From: Pseudomonadota bacterium
GTDB taxonomy: Bacteria > Pseudomonadota > Alphaproteobacteria > Rhizobiales > Hyphomicrobiaceae
DNA length: 64,000 nt
Direction: 5' to 3'
NCBI GenBank assembly: GCA_023430315.1
Contig: JAEZAW010000143.1
Location: 1 to 64,000 of the forward strand
Positions 50,585 through 59,453 of this stretch are shown here, one piece after another. The position numbers were made by a program, and so were the translations under genes. Position 1 is the first letter of the stretch. Each line of letters starts with the position of its first letter. The notes beneath the pieces are model-generated. The model made no database searches. It was not told where the DNA came from and was given only the letters and a program-made list of their open reading frames with translations.

Positions 50585-52789
50585 ATGGCGGATCGTCTTT
50601 CGCAGCGCGCGAGCGAAGTCGCGCCTATATCCATCGAGACGCCGTTCTACATTCCCGCGACCGACGCGCCGGCGCGCCCGCGGCGAACGCTGAAGAAGAA
50701 CGACACCTTTGCGGTGTTCGACAGTCACGGCGATATCGGCGCCAGCATCGGCGGCCAGGATGGTCTCTTCCATTGCGACACGCGCTATCTGTCCCATCTC
50801 GAGCTGCTGATCAGCGGTTCGAGACCGCTCCTGCTTCATTCGGCAATGCGGGACGACAACCTCAACTACTATGTCGACCTGACCAACCCGGACATCTACG
50901 TCGACCGTAAGATCGTGATGCTCAAGGACACGATCCATGTGTCCCGCACGATCTATCTCAAGGATGGTTCGCTGCGCGAGCGGATCGCACTGACCAATCA
51001 CGGCTGTGAGCGCGTCAAATTTTCTCTCTCGATCCTGTTCGGGAGCGACTTCGCGGACATTTTCGAAGTGCGCGGCATCAAGCGTGAGAGGCGCGGCACG
51101 TCCTCCATCGATGCCAGTCGATCGCCGCTGGTAGATCTGCACTATCAGGGGCTCGATATGGCTCCTCGTACGACGACACTCCAGTTTGAACCCATACCGA
51201 CCTTGCTGCAGGACAGCGTCGCGAAGTACGACATCGATCTGGCTCCGCACGAGAAGACGGCGATCTTCGTTTCCGTCGCGAGCGGCGAGCGTCTGCCGGG
51301 GCCAGCGGAATCCTTCTTTCGAGGGCTCACGCGGCTCCATCGCGCGCAACAGGTGTCTATGCGGGGGACGGCGTCGGTCGAAACGTCGAACTCCGTCGTC
51401 AACGAGATCCTCTGCCGCTCGATGGCGGACGTCTACATGCTGATGACCGAGACCGAGGACGGCCCGTATCCCTATGCGGGCATTCCCTGGTATTCGACCA
51501 CGTTCGGCCGCGACGGCATCATAACGGCAATGAACATGCTGTGGGTGGACCCCACGATTGCCGCCGGGGTGCTGCGACGTCTCGCGCGTCTGCAAGCCGA
51601 TCAGCAGGATCCGCTCACCGACGCGGCACCCGGTAAGATCGTTCACGAGATGCGCGGTGGCGAGATGGCGGCGCTCGGCGAGGTGCCATTTCACCAGTAC
51701 TATGGAACGGTCGATGCCACGCCACTGTTCGTGATGCTTGCCGGCCAGTACGTGGAGCGTACGTCGGACTGGTCGCTGATCCGGCAGCTATGGCCATCGA
51801 TCGAAGCCGCTCTCGCGTGGATCGATCGCTTCGGCGACATGGATGGCGACGGCTTCATCGAATATGCGCGCGGTTCGGAAACGGGTCTGACCAATCAGGG
51901 CTGGAAGGATTCCCACGATTCGATCTCTCACGCGGACGGAGCGCTCGCCACCGGGCCGATCGCGCTCGTCGAGGAGCAGGCTTATGTATTTGCTGCGCGG
52001 CGAGCCGCCGCAATGTGCGCGCGTCGGCTAGGTCTAATAGAACGCTCGGAGATCCTGGAGTCGCAGGCCGCAGCCCTGCGCCGACAATTCGAAGAGACGT
52101 TCTGGTGTCCTGAACTCGAGTTCTACGGTCTTGCACTCGACGGGGAAAAGCGTCTTTGCCGCGTGCGCTCCAGCAACGTCGGTCACGCACTGTTCTGCGG
52201 CATCGTCGCGCCGGATCGCGCAATAGCATCTGCAACAGCGCTGATGCGGAGTGACTTCTTCTCTGGTTGGGGTGTGCGAACGCTCGCTTACGGCGAGGAG
52301 CGCTACAACCCGATGTCGTACCACAATGGCTCTGTATGGCCGCACGACAACGCCATACTCGCCGCAGGGCTCGCACGCTACGGCGTCAAAAGTGGAGCTG
52401 CCGCGATCTTCGATGCGGGAATGCGCGCGGCAGCCTATATGGACGACCGCCGTATCCCGGAGCTCTACTGTGGCTTTCGGCGTCGCCGCGGACGCGGTCC
52501 AGTGCTCTATCCCGCGGCCTGCTCGCCTCAGGCCTGGTCGGCGAGCGCGCCGTTCTCGATGATCCAGTCGCTGCTGGGGTTAGAGTTTCACACGGAGACG
52601 CGGGAGCTGCGCCTCAACAATCCAGTTCTTCCTGCCTCCATTGGCAGCATCCGGCTGCGTAACGTGCGCCTCGGCGATAGCGTCGCCGACTTCATCGTGC
52701 GTGCGTCATCGAGTTCGCCGACGCTGGAGGTGGTTCGAACGGAGGGCGATATCCGCATTAGTATCGTCTTCGGAACGCCCAATATTTGA
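50585..52789 (+). CDS. Amylo-alpha-1,6-glucosidase (glycogen debranching-type)
   Basis: A 734-residue protein with an N-terminal debranching-associated beta domain (FAVFDSHGDIGASIGGQDGLFHCDTRYLSHL, in parts) and an (alpha/alpha)6 barrel with conserved acidic stretches (GIPWYSTTFGRDGIITAMNML, GDMDGDGFIEYAR, GLTNQGWKDSHDSI, YHNGSVWPHDNAI). These suit hydrolysis of alpha-1,6 branch points; the proteins are often found with GT4 enzymes and may act on other alpha-glucosides. Followed by a strong terminator. Confidence 0.88.
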   Translation: MADRLSQRASEVAPISIETPFYIPATDAPARPRRTLKKNDTFAVFDSHGDIGASIGGQDGLFHCDTRYLSHLELLISGSRPLLLHSAMRDDNLNYYVDLTNPDIYVDRKIVMLKDTIHVSRTIYLKDGSLRERIALTNHGCERVKFSLSILFGSDFADIFEVRGIKRERRGTSSIDASRSPLVDLHYQGLDMAPRTTTLQFEPIPTLLQDSVAKYDIDLAPHEKTAIFVSVASGERLPGPAESFFRGLTRLHRAQQVSMRGTASVETSNSVVNEILCRSMADVYMLMTETEDGPYPYAGIPWYSTTFGRDGIITAMNMLWVDPTIAAGVLRRLARLQADQQDPLTDAAPGKIVHEMRGGEMAALGEVPFHQYYGTVDATPLFVMLAGQYVERTSDWSLIRQLWPSIEAALAWIDRFGDMDGDGFIEYARGSETGLTNQGWKDSHDSISHADGALATGPIALVEEQAYVFAARRAAAMCARRLGLIERSEILESQAAALRRQFEETFWCPELEFYGLALDGEKRLCRVRSSNVGHALFCGIVAPDRAIASATALMRSDFFSGWGVRTLAYGEERYNPMSYHNGSVWPHDNAILAAGLARYGVKSGAAAIFDAGMRAAAYMDDRRIPELYCGFRRRRGRGPVLYPAACSPQAWSASAPFSMIQSLLGLEFHTETRELRLNNPVLPASIGSIRLRNVRLGDSVADFIVRASSSSPTLEVVRTEGDIRISIVFGTPNI

Positions 52790-52874
52790 GCAGGCAACTG
52801 AAAATCTGGGCGGAACTAAAGCTCATCCCCGATGTTGCGCTTAGGTCGACAGTGGACCGGACTGTCGGCCGTTT

Positions 52875-52915
52875 CCCGGCGAGCGACGCCACGAAAGCGC
52901 TCGCCGGGCTTATTT
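52875..52915 (+). terminator. Intrinsic terminator between convergent genes
   Basis: CCCGGCGAGCG (52875-52885) pairs perfectly with CGCTCGCCGGG (52898-52908), 12-base loop, then CTTATTTT. It lies 86 bases after the amylo-glucosidase stop and 15 bases before the end of the convergent reductase gene. Confidence 0.88.
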
Positions 52916-52929
52916 TGGCTCGTCGCTAG

Positions 52930-54057
52930 TTAATTTCTTTTCTCTTCGGTTTGAAGCACAGGCCGGAGGAAATTTCCGGTGCGCATGGACGGGTGTGCGC
53001 GCTGATACTGGACCGGGAAGGTCGCCTCGGCGCCGAGTTCGGCGGCTGCGTGCCAGGGCCAGCGTGGATTGTAGAGCATGCCCCGGCCGAGCGCGACGAG
53101 ATCGGCTTTACCTTCGCCAATGATCGCTTCGGCTTGGCGCGGCTCCGTGATGAGGCCGACTGCCATCGTCGGGATGCCGGCATCGCGCCGAATGCGCTCC
53201 GCAAACGGCACCTGATACCCCGGTCCGATGGGAATGTGCTGCTCAGGCACGGTGCCGCCGCTTGACGCCGTCACGTAGTCGCAACCGTGGGCCTTCAGCT
53301 CAGTCGCGAGGGCGACGCTGTCCTCGATGTCCCAACCGCCCGGCGCCCAGTCCGTCGCTGAGACCCGCACGCCGACGGGCTTATGCTGCGGGAATGCGGC
53401 GCGCACAGCGCCGAACACCTCGAGCACGAATCGCATCCGCTTCTGCAGAGAGCCGCCGTAGATGTCCTTGCGTTGGTTGCTGAGCGGCGAGAGGAAATTG
53501 TGCAGCAGGTAGCCGTGCGCCGCGTGGATCTCAACAAGGTCGAGACCGAGCGCGTCGGCGCGACGGGCCGCGTTCGCGAACTCGCTGACGAGCTCGGCAA
53601 TCTCCTCGATCGTGAAGGGTACAGGGGGCGTGCGTCCGGGATAACCGATCGCGTCAGGCCCTCTGATCTGCCACCCGCCAGCATCGACAGGAATTTCGCG
53701 CTGGCGCTCCCACGCGACCGTCACTGAGCCCTTGCGGCCGGCGTGCTGCAGCTGGATGCCCAGGCGTGCGCTTCCTTGCGAGCGGCAGAACGCGAGTATG
53801 GGCGCGAGCGCCTCGGCATGAGCATCCGACCACAGGCCGAGATCGCCGGGGCTGAAGCGCGCGTCTCGCACGACGCTCGTGGCCTCGATGATGAGCAGGC
53901 CGGCTCCGGACACCGAGAGATGGCCGAGATGCATCCGATGCCACTCGGTGGCAAGACCCTCGTGCGCCGAATACTGCGCCATCGGCGAGACGACAATCCG
54001 GTTCGGAAGTTCGATCTCGCGGAGTCGAAAGGGCGAGAAGAGGCTTGATGAGGACAT
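52930..54057 (-). CDS. NADH:flavin oxidoreductase, old yellow enzyme family (YqjM-like)
   Basis: The 375-residue FMN enzyme reduces activated C=C bonds of enones. Features: N-terminal LPNRIVVSPMAQYSA, substrate-pocket HAAHGYLLHNFLSPLSNQR with the His/Tyr pair, QLQHAGRKG and C-terminal phosphate-binding VGLITEPRQAEAI. YqjM-type class III enzymes have this layout. It is the last gene of the block led by the tricarboxylate transporter and follows the CoA transferase by 30 bases. Confidence 0.92.
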   Translation of the reverse strand: MSSSSLFSPFRLREIELPNRIVVSPMAQYSAHEGLATEWHRMHLGHLSVSGAGLLIIEATSVVRDARFSPGDLGLWSDAHAEALAPILAFCRSQGSARLGIQLQHAGRKGSVTVAWERQREIPVDAGGWQIRGPDAIGYPGRTPPVPFTIEEIAELVSEFANAARRADALGLDLVEIHAAHGYLLHNFLSPLSNQRKDIYGGSLQKRMRFVLEVFGAVRAAFPQHKPVGVRVSATDWAPGGWDIEDSVALATELKAHGCDYVTASSGGTVPEQHIPIGPGYQVPFAERIRRDAGIPTMAVGLITEPRQAEAIIGEGKADLVALGRGMLYNPRWPWHAAAELGAEATFPVQYQRAHPSMRTGNFLRPVLQTEEKRN

Positions 54058-54087
54058 GGCTGCAGTCGCTTGAGGTTGGAGACGACG

Positions 54088-56244
54088 TCAGGACGAGGCG
54101 AGCATGCGGCGCTGAGCGGCGGTCGCATCGCCGAGAACCGCCGCGTTGTCACGACCGAGCGCCGGCATCGGATGCACGACATGCGCCGGCGTCAGAGAGA
54201 GGCGCATGGGGCATTCTAGCAGCGGCCAGTTGTGCTCATCGCCGGGCGCCGTGAACCAAAGCTGGCGCGCTTCCGTCTGCGGAAGGCGCAACATCTCTGG
54301 CGTTGTCAGAACCGCGTAAGCCGCGATCCCGCGCGCGCGCAGAGCCTCGACCGCCGCCGCGCGCGTCGCGCCAATCGGAAGAGCGTCACCTGGCACCTCA
54401 CGCTCTGTGAGAACATACCCATCGGAGCATGTGACAACGGACGGTCGCTGCTGCGACGGCGCGCGACCATTCCAGGCGATCTGCGTCATCCAGGCGGCAA
54501 TGTCCTGCATGGAGAGATCAATCGACTGCCCGCGCCCCGTCCGGTCACGGAAGGCGAGCGCGCCCAATACGGAAACGACGGCCATGATGGCGCCCATGAG
54601 ATCCGCGGTCGAGATGCCGGTCTTCAGGGGCACGCCATCCGCACGCACGACATCCATGATTCCCGACATGGCCTGGATCACCGTGTCGAACGCGGGCCTG
54701 CCTGGATAGAGCGAGCGAACGCCGAAGCCGGATACGCCGGCGTAGATGAGCCGCGGATTTCTCTCGCTCATCTTCTCGAACGTGAAGCCGCGCTTGGCGA
54801 GTGCGCCCGGCTTGAGGTTCTCGATCAGGACATCCGCATCCTCGATCAGCCGCCACAGCGCGGCCGCGCCCTCATCCGTGCGGAGGTCGAGAACAAGGCT
54901 CTTTTTGTCCGAGTTCATGTACGTGAAGAAGTAGCCCTGCCGGCCTTGAACGGGCAGCCATTCGCGCGTCGCCTCACCTTCGGGAGGCTCAATCTTGATG
55001 ACTTCAGCGCCGAGAGCACCGAGATGCTTCGTGCTGAGCGGCACGGTCGTGTAGTGGCCTATTTCGACGATCTTGATACCGGAAAGCGGGCGCGTCAGCG
55101 CAGCTCCACTGCGCTCGGGTTGCGGACGATCTGCAGCGACGATCCGCTCGATGTAGGCTCGGCCCTCGTTCGGTGCCGGAATGCTTTGCGGCGCGCGCCC
55201 GGGACTTGCGCTCATCTGCATCGGCGATCCCGGCACGAACATCGTCTTGCCGGAGGCGCGATCGGGCACCGCAGTGATCATGCCACGCTCGACGAGATTG
55301 GGCTCTGTCGGGTGCGCGCCGATTTCGACGACGGGTCCGCAGGCGATCTGTGCTTCGCTCAGCGCCGCGAGGCATTCATCGACCGTGTGCTCCGCGGCCC
55401 ATACCTGCACCGCCGCGTCGACTTCACCAGAACGACGAACGCGATCGGCGATGCGGGCGTAGTTGGGATCGGAGCTCATCTCCTCACGACCCATGATCCG
55501 CGTGAGGCGCAGCCATTGCTGATCGCTGCCGGCGCAGATCAGCACCCAGCCGTCATTTGCCTGGAAGACATTCCAGGGCGAGATCATGGCATGGCGATTG
55601 CCGATGCGGTTGACCGCGTTGCTCGTACCGGCGAGGAGGCCGGGGAGGAAGGTCGCCATTGCCGCGAAAGCGCAGTCGTACAGCGCCGCCTCGACCCGCT
55701 GGCCTTGGCCCGATTGACGCGCGACGCGCAACGCCGCCAGCACCGCACCGGCTGCATAAGCTCCGGTTTGGTATTCGACGACCGGCAGTTCGATAGGTAC
55801 GGGATTGCCGCCCGCGTTGCCGGTCGTGTCGATGATGCCTGTTCGAGCCTGAATCGCGAGCTCGTCATCGGGACGGCCTGCATCGGGTCCTGAAGAGCCG
55901 TAGGCCGTGATCTCGCAGACGACCGCGTGGGCCGAGTGCGGCACTTCAATCTGATCGACATCCGGCGAGACGAGGACGACGTCGGCGCGGTCGAGCAATT
56001 CCGCCAGCAGCTTTTTGTCAGCCACGGAATCGCGGTCGATCAACAGGCTCTGCTTACCGGCGGCAAACTGCTCGCGACAGGTCCATTTGGAAGTCGGTCC
56101 ACCAGAGGCGAGGCCTTCAACGAAGACCACAGTCGCGCCGAGCTGCGCCAGAAGCGAACCGCAGACGGATACGCCAATCCTGCTTCCGAGCTCGATCACC
56201 AACGTGCCATCGAGCGCGGTGTCGTGGGCGACCTCCGTAGTCAT
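54088..56244 (-). CDS. Tandem-fused CaiB/BaiF CoA transferase
   Basis: The 718-residue protein joins two complete-looking CaiB/BaiF (class III) CoA-transferase domains (about 10-360 and 385-718). The C-terminal copy has the family catalytic Asp in GISTADLMGA (near 548). At the matching site the N-terminal copy has Glu (VVEYQTG, near 157). Its ATG overlaps the transporter permease stop by one base, with GAGGAAGC upstream. The protein probably activates the imported acid as a CoA ester. Confidence 0.88.
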   Translation of the reverse strand: MTTEVAHDTALDGTLVIELGSRIGVSVCGSLLAQLGATVVFVEGLASGGPTSKWTCREQFAAGKQSLLIDRDSVADKKLLAELLDRADVVLVSPDVDQIEVPHSAHAVVCEITAYGSSGPDAGRPDDELAIQARTGIIDTTGNAGGNPVPIELPVVEYQTGAYAAGAVLAALRVARQSGQGQRVEAALYDCAFAAMATFLPGLLAGTSNAVNRIGNRHAMISPWNVFQANDGWVLICAGSDQQWLRLTRIMGREEMSSDPNYARIADRVRRSGEVDAAVQVWAAEHTVDECLAALSEAQIACGPVVEIGAHPTEPNLVERGMITAVPDRASGKTMFVPGSPMQMSASPGRAPQSIPAPNEGRAYIERIVAADRPQPERSGAALTRPLSGIKIVEIGHYTTVPLSTKHLGALGAEVIKIEPPEGEATREWLPVQGRQGYFFTYMNSDKKSLVLDLRTDEGAAALWRLIEDADVLIENLKPGALAKRGFTFEKMSERNPRLIYAGVSGFGVRSLYPGRPAFDTVIQAMSGIMDVVRADGVPLKTGISTADLMGAIMAVVSVLGALAFRDRTGRGQSIDLSMQDIAAWMTQIAWNGRAPSQQRPSVVTCSDGYVLTEREVPGDALPIGATRAAAVEALRARGIAAYAVLTTPEMLRLPQTEARQLWFTAPGDEHNWPLLECPMRLSLTPAHVVHPMPALGRDNAAVLGDATAAQRRMLASS

Positions 56245-57752
56245 CAAGTCGCTTCCTCTTCGAATGCTTCATCGCGCTTCTGCCTGATCGCAGGCAAAAG
56301 AACGATCACGAGCAGAACGAGGGAGACGGCCAGCATGACGGCGCTGATCGGTCGCGTGACGAGGACGGTCGGATCACCTTGGGAGAGCAGCAATGTCCGC
56401 CGAAGGAACTCCTCCATCATGGGACCGAGGATGAAGGCGAGGAGGAGCGGCGCGGGCTCCGCATCGATTTTCCGGAACACGTAGCCGAGGAGGCCGAAGA
56501 TCGCCATGAGGTAGACGTCGAAGCTCGAGTTATTCAGCGAGAACACGCCAATCGAGCAGAAGGCGACGATCATCGGGAAGAGCAGGTGATACGGAATTGA
56601 GATCATCCGGACCCACAGGCCGACGAGCGGGAGGTTCAACGCCAGCAACATCACATTGCCGACCCACATCGAGACGATCAGGCCCCAAAAGAGGGAGGGC
56701 TGCTCCGTCATCACGGTTGGGCCGGGCTGGATGCCCTGGATGATCATGGCCCCGATCATAAGCGCCATGACAGGGTTCGACGGCACGCCAAGCGTTAGCA
56801 TGGGAATGAAGGACGTTTGCGCGCCGGCATTGTTGGCGGATTCAGGCGCTGCAACGCCCTCGATGGCGCCCTTGCCGAACTCGTGCGAGTTCCGCGAGAT
56901 CTTTTTCTCGAGTGAATAGGCGCCGAACGACGCCAGCATCGCGCCGCCCCCCGGAAGAATACCAAGGATGGAACCTAGGGCAGTGCCGCGCACAATGGGT
57001 CCGATGATGCGTCCCCAATCCTCGCGCGTTGGCATCAAGCCCGTAACGCGCTTCATCATGAGCTCGCGCTTGGACTCGTGCTCGAGATTGGCGACGATCT
57101 CGCCAATGCCGAATATGCCCATGGCCACGACAACGAAGCCAAGGCCGTCGGCAAGTTGTGGCAAGTCGAAAGTGTATCTCGCTGTACCGGACGTGATGTC
57201 GGTGCCGACGAGACCGAGAAGGAGCCCCATGAGGATCATGGCGAGCGCGTGCAGAAGCGAGCCGTGCGCGAGGACGACGGAGGCAACCAGTCCGAGCACC
57301 ATCAGGGAGAAATATTCGGCCGGTCCGAACCGGATCGCGATGTCGGCGAGAGGGGGCGCGAAGAAAATGATGACGAGCGTCGCGACCGTGCCGGCGAAGA
57401 ACGAGCTGATGGCCGCAGTGGCGAGCGCGCGGCCGGCCTTGCCTTGTCGCGCCATCTGGTAGCCGTCTAACGCGGTCACGACGGACGAGGACTCGCCGGG
57501 AAGATTGACGAGGATCGCGGTGGTCGATCCGCCGTACTGGGCGCCGTAGTAGATGCCGGCCAGCATGATGAGTGCGGAGTCCGGCGGCAGCCCGAACGTA
57601 ACGGGGAGCAGCATGGCAATGGTCGCCACGGGTCCGAGCCCCGGCAGCACACCGACGGCGGTGCCGAAGAAGGTGCCGATCAGGCAGTACAGAAGATTGA
57701 GAGGCGTGAGCGCGGTCTGGAGACCGATCCACAAGTTACCGAGGAGGTCCAC
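56244..57752 (-). CDS. tctA: Tripartite tricarboxylate transporter permease TctA
   Basis: A 502-residue membrane protein with about eleven or twelve helices and TctA family blocks GTFFGTAVGVLPGLGPVATIAMLLP (in parts), GIYYGAQYGGSTTAIL and NAGAQTSFIPMLTLGVPSNPVMALM. It imports carboxylates using the sodium or proton gradient together with TctB and the TctC binding protein. Starts with GTG. Confidence 0.94.
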   Translation of the reverse strand: MDLLGNLWIGLQTALTPLNLLYCLIGTFFGTAVGVLPGLGPVATIAMLLPVTFGLPPDSALIMLAGIYYGAQYGGSTTAILVNLPGESSSVVTALDGYQMARQGKAGRALATAAISSFFAGTVATLVIIFFAPPLADIAIRFGPAEYFSLMVLGLVASVVLAHGSLLHALAMILMGLLLGLVGTDITSGTARYTFDLPQLADGLGFVVVAMGIFGIGEIVANLEHESKRELMMKRVTGLMPTREDWGRIIGPIVRGTALGSILGILPGGGAMLASFGAYSLEKKISRNSHEFGKGAIEGVAAPESANNAGAQTSFIPMLTLGVPSNPVMALMIGAMIIQGIQPGPTVMTEQPSLFWGLIVSMWVGNVMLLALNLPLVGLWVRMISIPYHLLFPMIVAFCSIGVFSLNNSSFDVYLMAIFGLLGYVFRKIDAEPAPLLLAFILGPMMEEFLRRTLLLSQGDPTVLVTRPISAVMLAVSLVLLVIVLLPAIRQKRDEAFEEEAT

Positions 57753-57770
57753 CGGATGCCTTTCTAGCGA

Positions 57771-58244
57771 TTAGGACGGGTTGGCTGGATTGAGCCAGAT
57801 CCCGATCAGCGGCATGGGCACCCCGAGTGCCTTGACGAAAAGGAGGGAACAGGCGGCGACGAAGGCGATAAGACCCAGAGCGGCCTTCCACTCGAAGCGG
57901 AACTCGCGGCTCGCAGAGGCGCTGAGCAGCACGCTGACAAGCAGCGCGACGAGGAAGCCGGCGCGCTCGACGAGCAATCCGAAAATTGCGACCGATCCGA
58001 TGATCAGGAACACAGGCTTGAGCGCGAGTCTGCCGACGGCCTCTCCGGGAACTATGAAGGCGCGCGCGATCGTCACGATACCGAAGACGAGCAAGAGCGA
58101 CGAGATGACGATCGGAAAGTAGCCGGGCCCCATGCGCCCGGCGCTTCCCATCGAGTAGCCACTGCCAATACCAAGGCCGAACAGGGCGACGGCCAGATAG
58201 ATCACCCCGCTCCAGAAATCTTTTGGGCTGCGGATCAACGACAT
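57771..58244 (-). CDS. tctB: Tripartite tricarboxylate transporter small subunit TctB
   Basis: A 157-residue protein with four predicted transmembrane helices and the TctB pattern (GSAGRMGPGYFP near residue 35). The ATG at 58244 starts the conserved N terminus; an upstream ATG at 58274 would add ten residues. It follows TctC after a 130-base gap containing a strong hairpin. Confidence 0.9.
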   Translation of the reverse strand: MSLIRSPKDFWSGVIYLAVALFGLGIGSGYSMGSAGRMGPGYFPIVISSLLLVFGIVTIARAFIVPGEAVGRLALKPVFLIIGSVAIFGLLVERAGFLVALLVSVLLSASASREFRFEWKAALGLIAFVAACSLLFVKALGVPMPLIGIWLNPANPS

Positions 58245-58278
58245 GACTGGAGCGATCTCCACGTTCCTTGGCACGACG

Positions 58279-58337
58279 CGTCCGCTCGACTACGTCTCCG
58301 GCTCAGCGCCGCAAGTGAGACGTTTGTCGAGCGGACG
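58279..58337. repeat. Large hairpin between tctC and tctB
   Basis: CGTCCGCTCGAC (58279-58290) pairs perfectly with GTCGAGCGGACG (58326-58337). Nested within, ACGTCTC (58292-58298) pairs with GAGACGT (58317-58323), giving 19 base pairs with a small asymmetric bulge and an 18-base loop. No T-tract. Such hairpins after binding-protein genes often protect the upstream mRNA and lower permease expression. Confidence 0.8.
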
Positions 58338-58374
58338 TAGGCAGTGCCCACTGCGTCGACGGTTGGAAGGCGTC

Positions 58375-59352
58375 TTAGTTCTCCGCCTTCATCCCGGTGC
58401 GGTCAGCGACCGTAAACCACTTCTTGACCTCAGCCTTAACGAAGGCCTCGAACTCCGCGGGCGAGCTGCCGACCGGCTCGGCGCCGAGTTCATCCAGCCG
58501 CTTCACGATGGCCGGATCCTTCAGAGCCGCGGTGAATTTCGCATGGAGCGTATCGACGATGTTCTTCGGCATGCCCGCCGGTCCGACGATGCCCTGCCAC
58601 TCGACGACATCGAAGCCCGGAATGGTCGCGCTGAGCGGCGGTAGATCAGGAAGCGCCGACACTTTGCCGACGCCGCTTGTCGCAAGCGGTACGAGCGCGT
58701 TGTTCTTGATGTGGCCGAGCGAGGTCGGAGTGGTGGCGAAGATGCCCGAGATCTCACCCGAAACCGCGGCGGCAACCGACAGGCCCCCCGATCGATAGGG
58801 GACGTGGATGGTGTTGATGCCCGTCTCGGCCTTCACCAGCTCCGCGGCGAGGTGATTGATCGTGCCGTAGCCGGCAGAACCCATGGACAGGGTGCCCGGC
58901 TTCTCTTTCGCGCGCTCGAGGAACTCCTTCGGAGACTTGATATTGAGCGAAGGATGCACGACGAAAATCGTCGGCACGTTCACGATCTGCGTGACGTAGG
59001 TGAAGTCCTTGAGTGGATCGAAGGGCAGCTTCTTCTCGCGATACAGCGCCGGATTGGCGCCGAAGCCGATCGTGGTGACAAGCAGCGTGTAACCGTCCGG
59101 CTTGGACTCTTTCACGGCGCTCGTGCCGATGAGCGCGCCGGCGCCTGCTCGATTCTCGACGACGACGGGTTGCCCGAGCGTCGTGGACAAGTTCGAGGCG
59201 AGAACGCGCGCGACGACGTCCGTCGCGCCGCCGGGACCAAAGGGTACGACGAGGCGGATCGGCTTGTCGGGCTGCCAGTCGGCGGCCTGGGCGGCGCCTG
59301 CCATTGCGAGCAGCGCCACGGCCGCTACGGCTGAGCAAAACGTCTTAGACAT
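58375..59352 (-). CDS. tctC: Tripartite tricarboxylate transporter substrate-binding protein (Bug/TctC family)
   Basis: The 325-residue periplasmic protein has a Sec signal (cleavage near residue 23) and the Bug pattern (DKPIRLVVPFGPGGATDVVAR, ENRAGAGALIGTSAV, PLKDFTYVTQIV). It binds a carboxylic acid for the TctAB permease; the ligand is unknown. It is the first transporter gene, preceded by a MmgE/PrpD gene. Confidence 0.94.
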   Translation of the reverse strand: MSKTFCSAVAAVALLAMAGAAQAADWQPDKPIRLVVPFGPGGATDVVARVLASNLSTTLGQPVVVENRAGAGALIGTSAVKESKPDGYTLLVTTIGFGANPALYREKKLPFDPLKDFTYVTQIVNVPTIFVVHPSLNIKSPKEFLERAKEKPGTLSMGSAGYGTINHLAAELVKAETGINTIHVPYRSGGLSVAAAVSGEISGIFATTPTSLGHIKNNALVPLATSGVGKVSALPDLPPLSATIPGFDVVEWQGIVGPAGMPKNIVDTLHAKFTAALKDPAIVKRLDELGAEPVGSSPAEFEAFVKAEVKKWFTVADRTGMKAEN

Positions 59353-59453
59353 CCATGTTTCCTTCCCATTGTTCGCCGCTCGCTTGGATCGAGCTTGCGC
59401 ATGCTGGTTGATCGCGCGGCACGCGGATGCGTCAGCCGGCGATGGCTTCCTGT

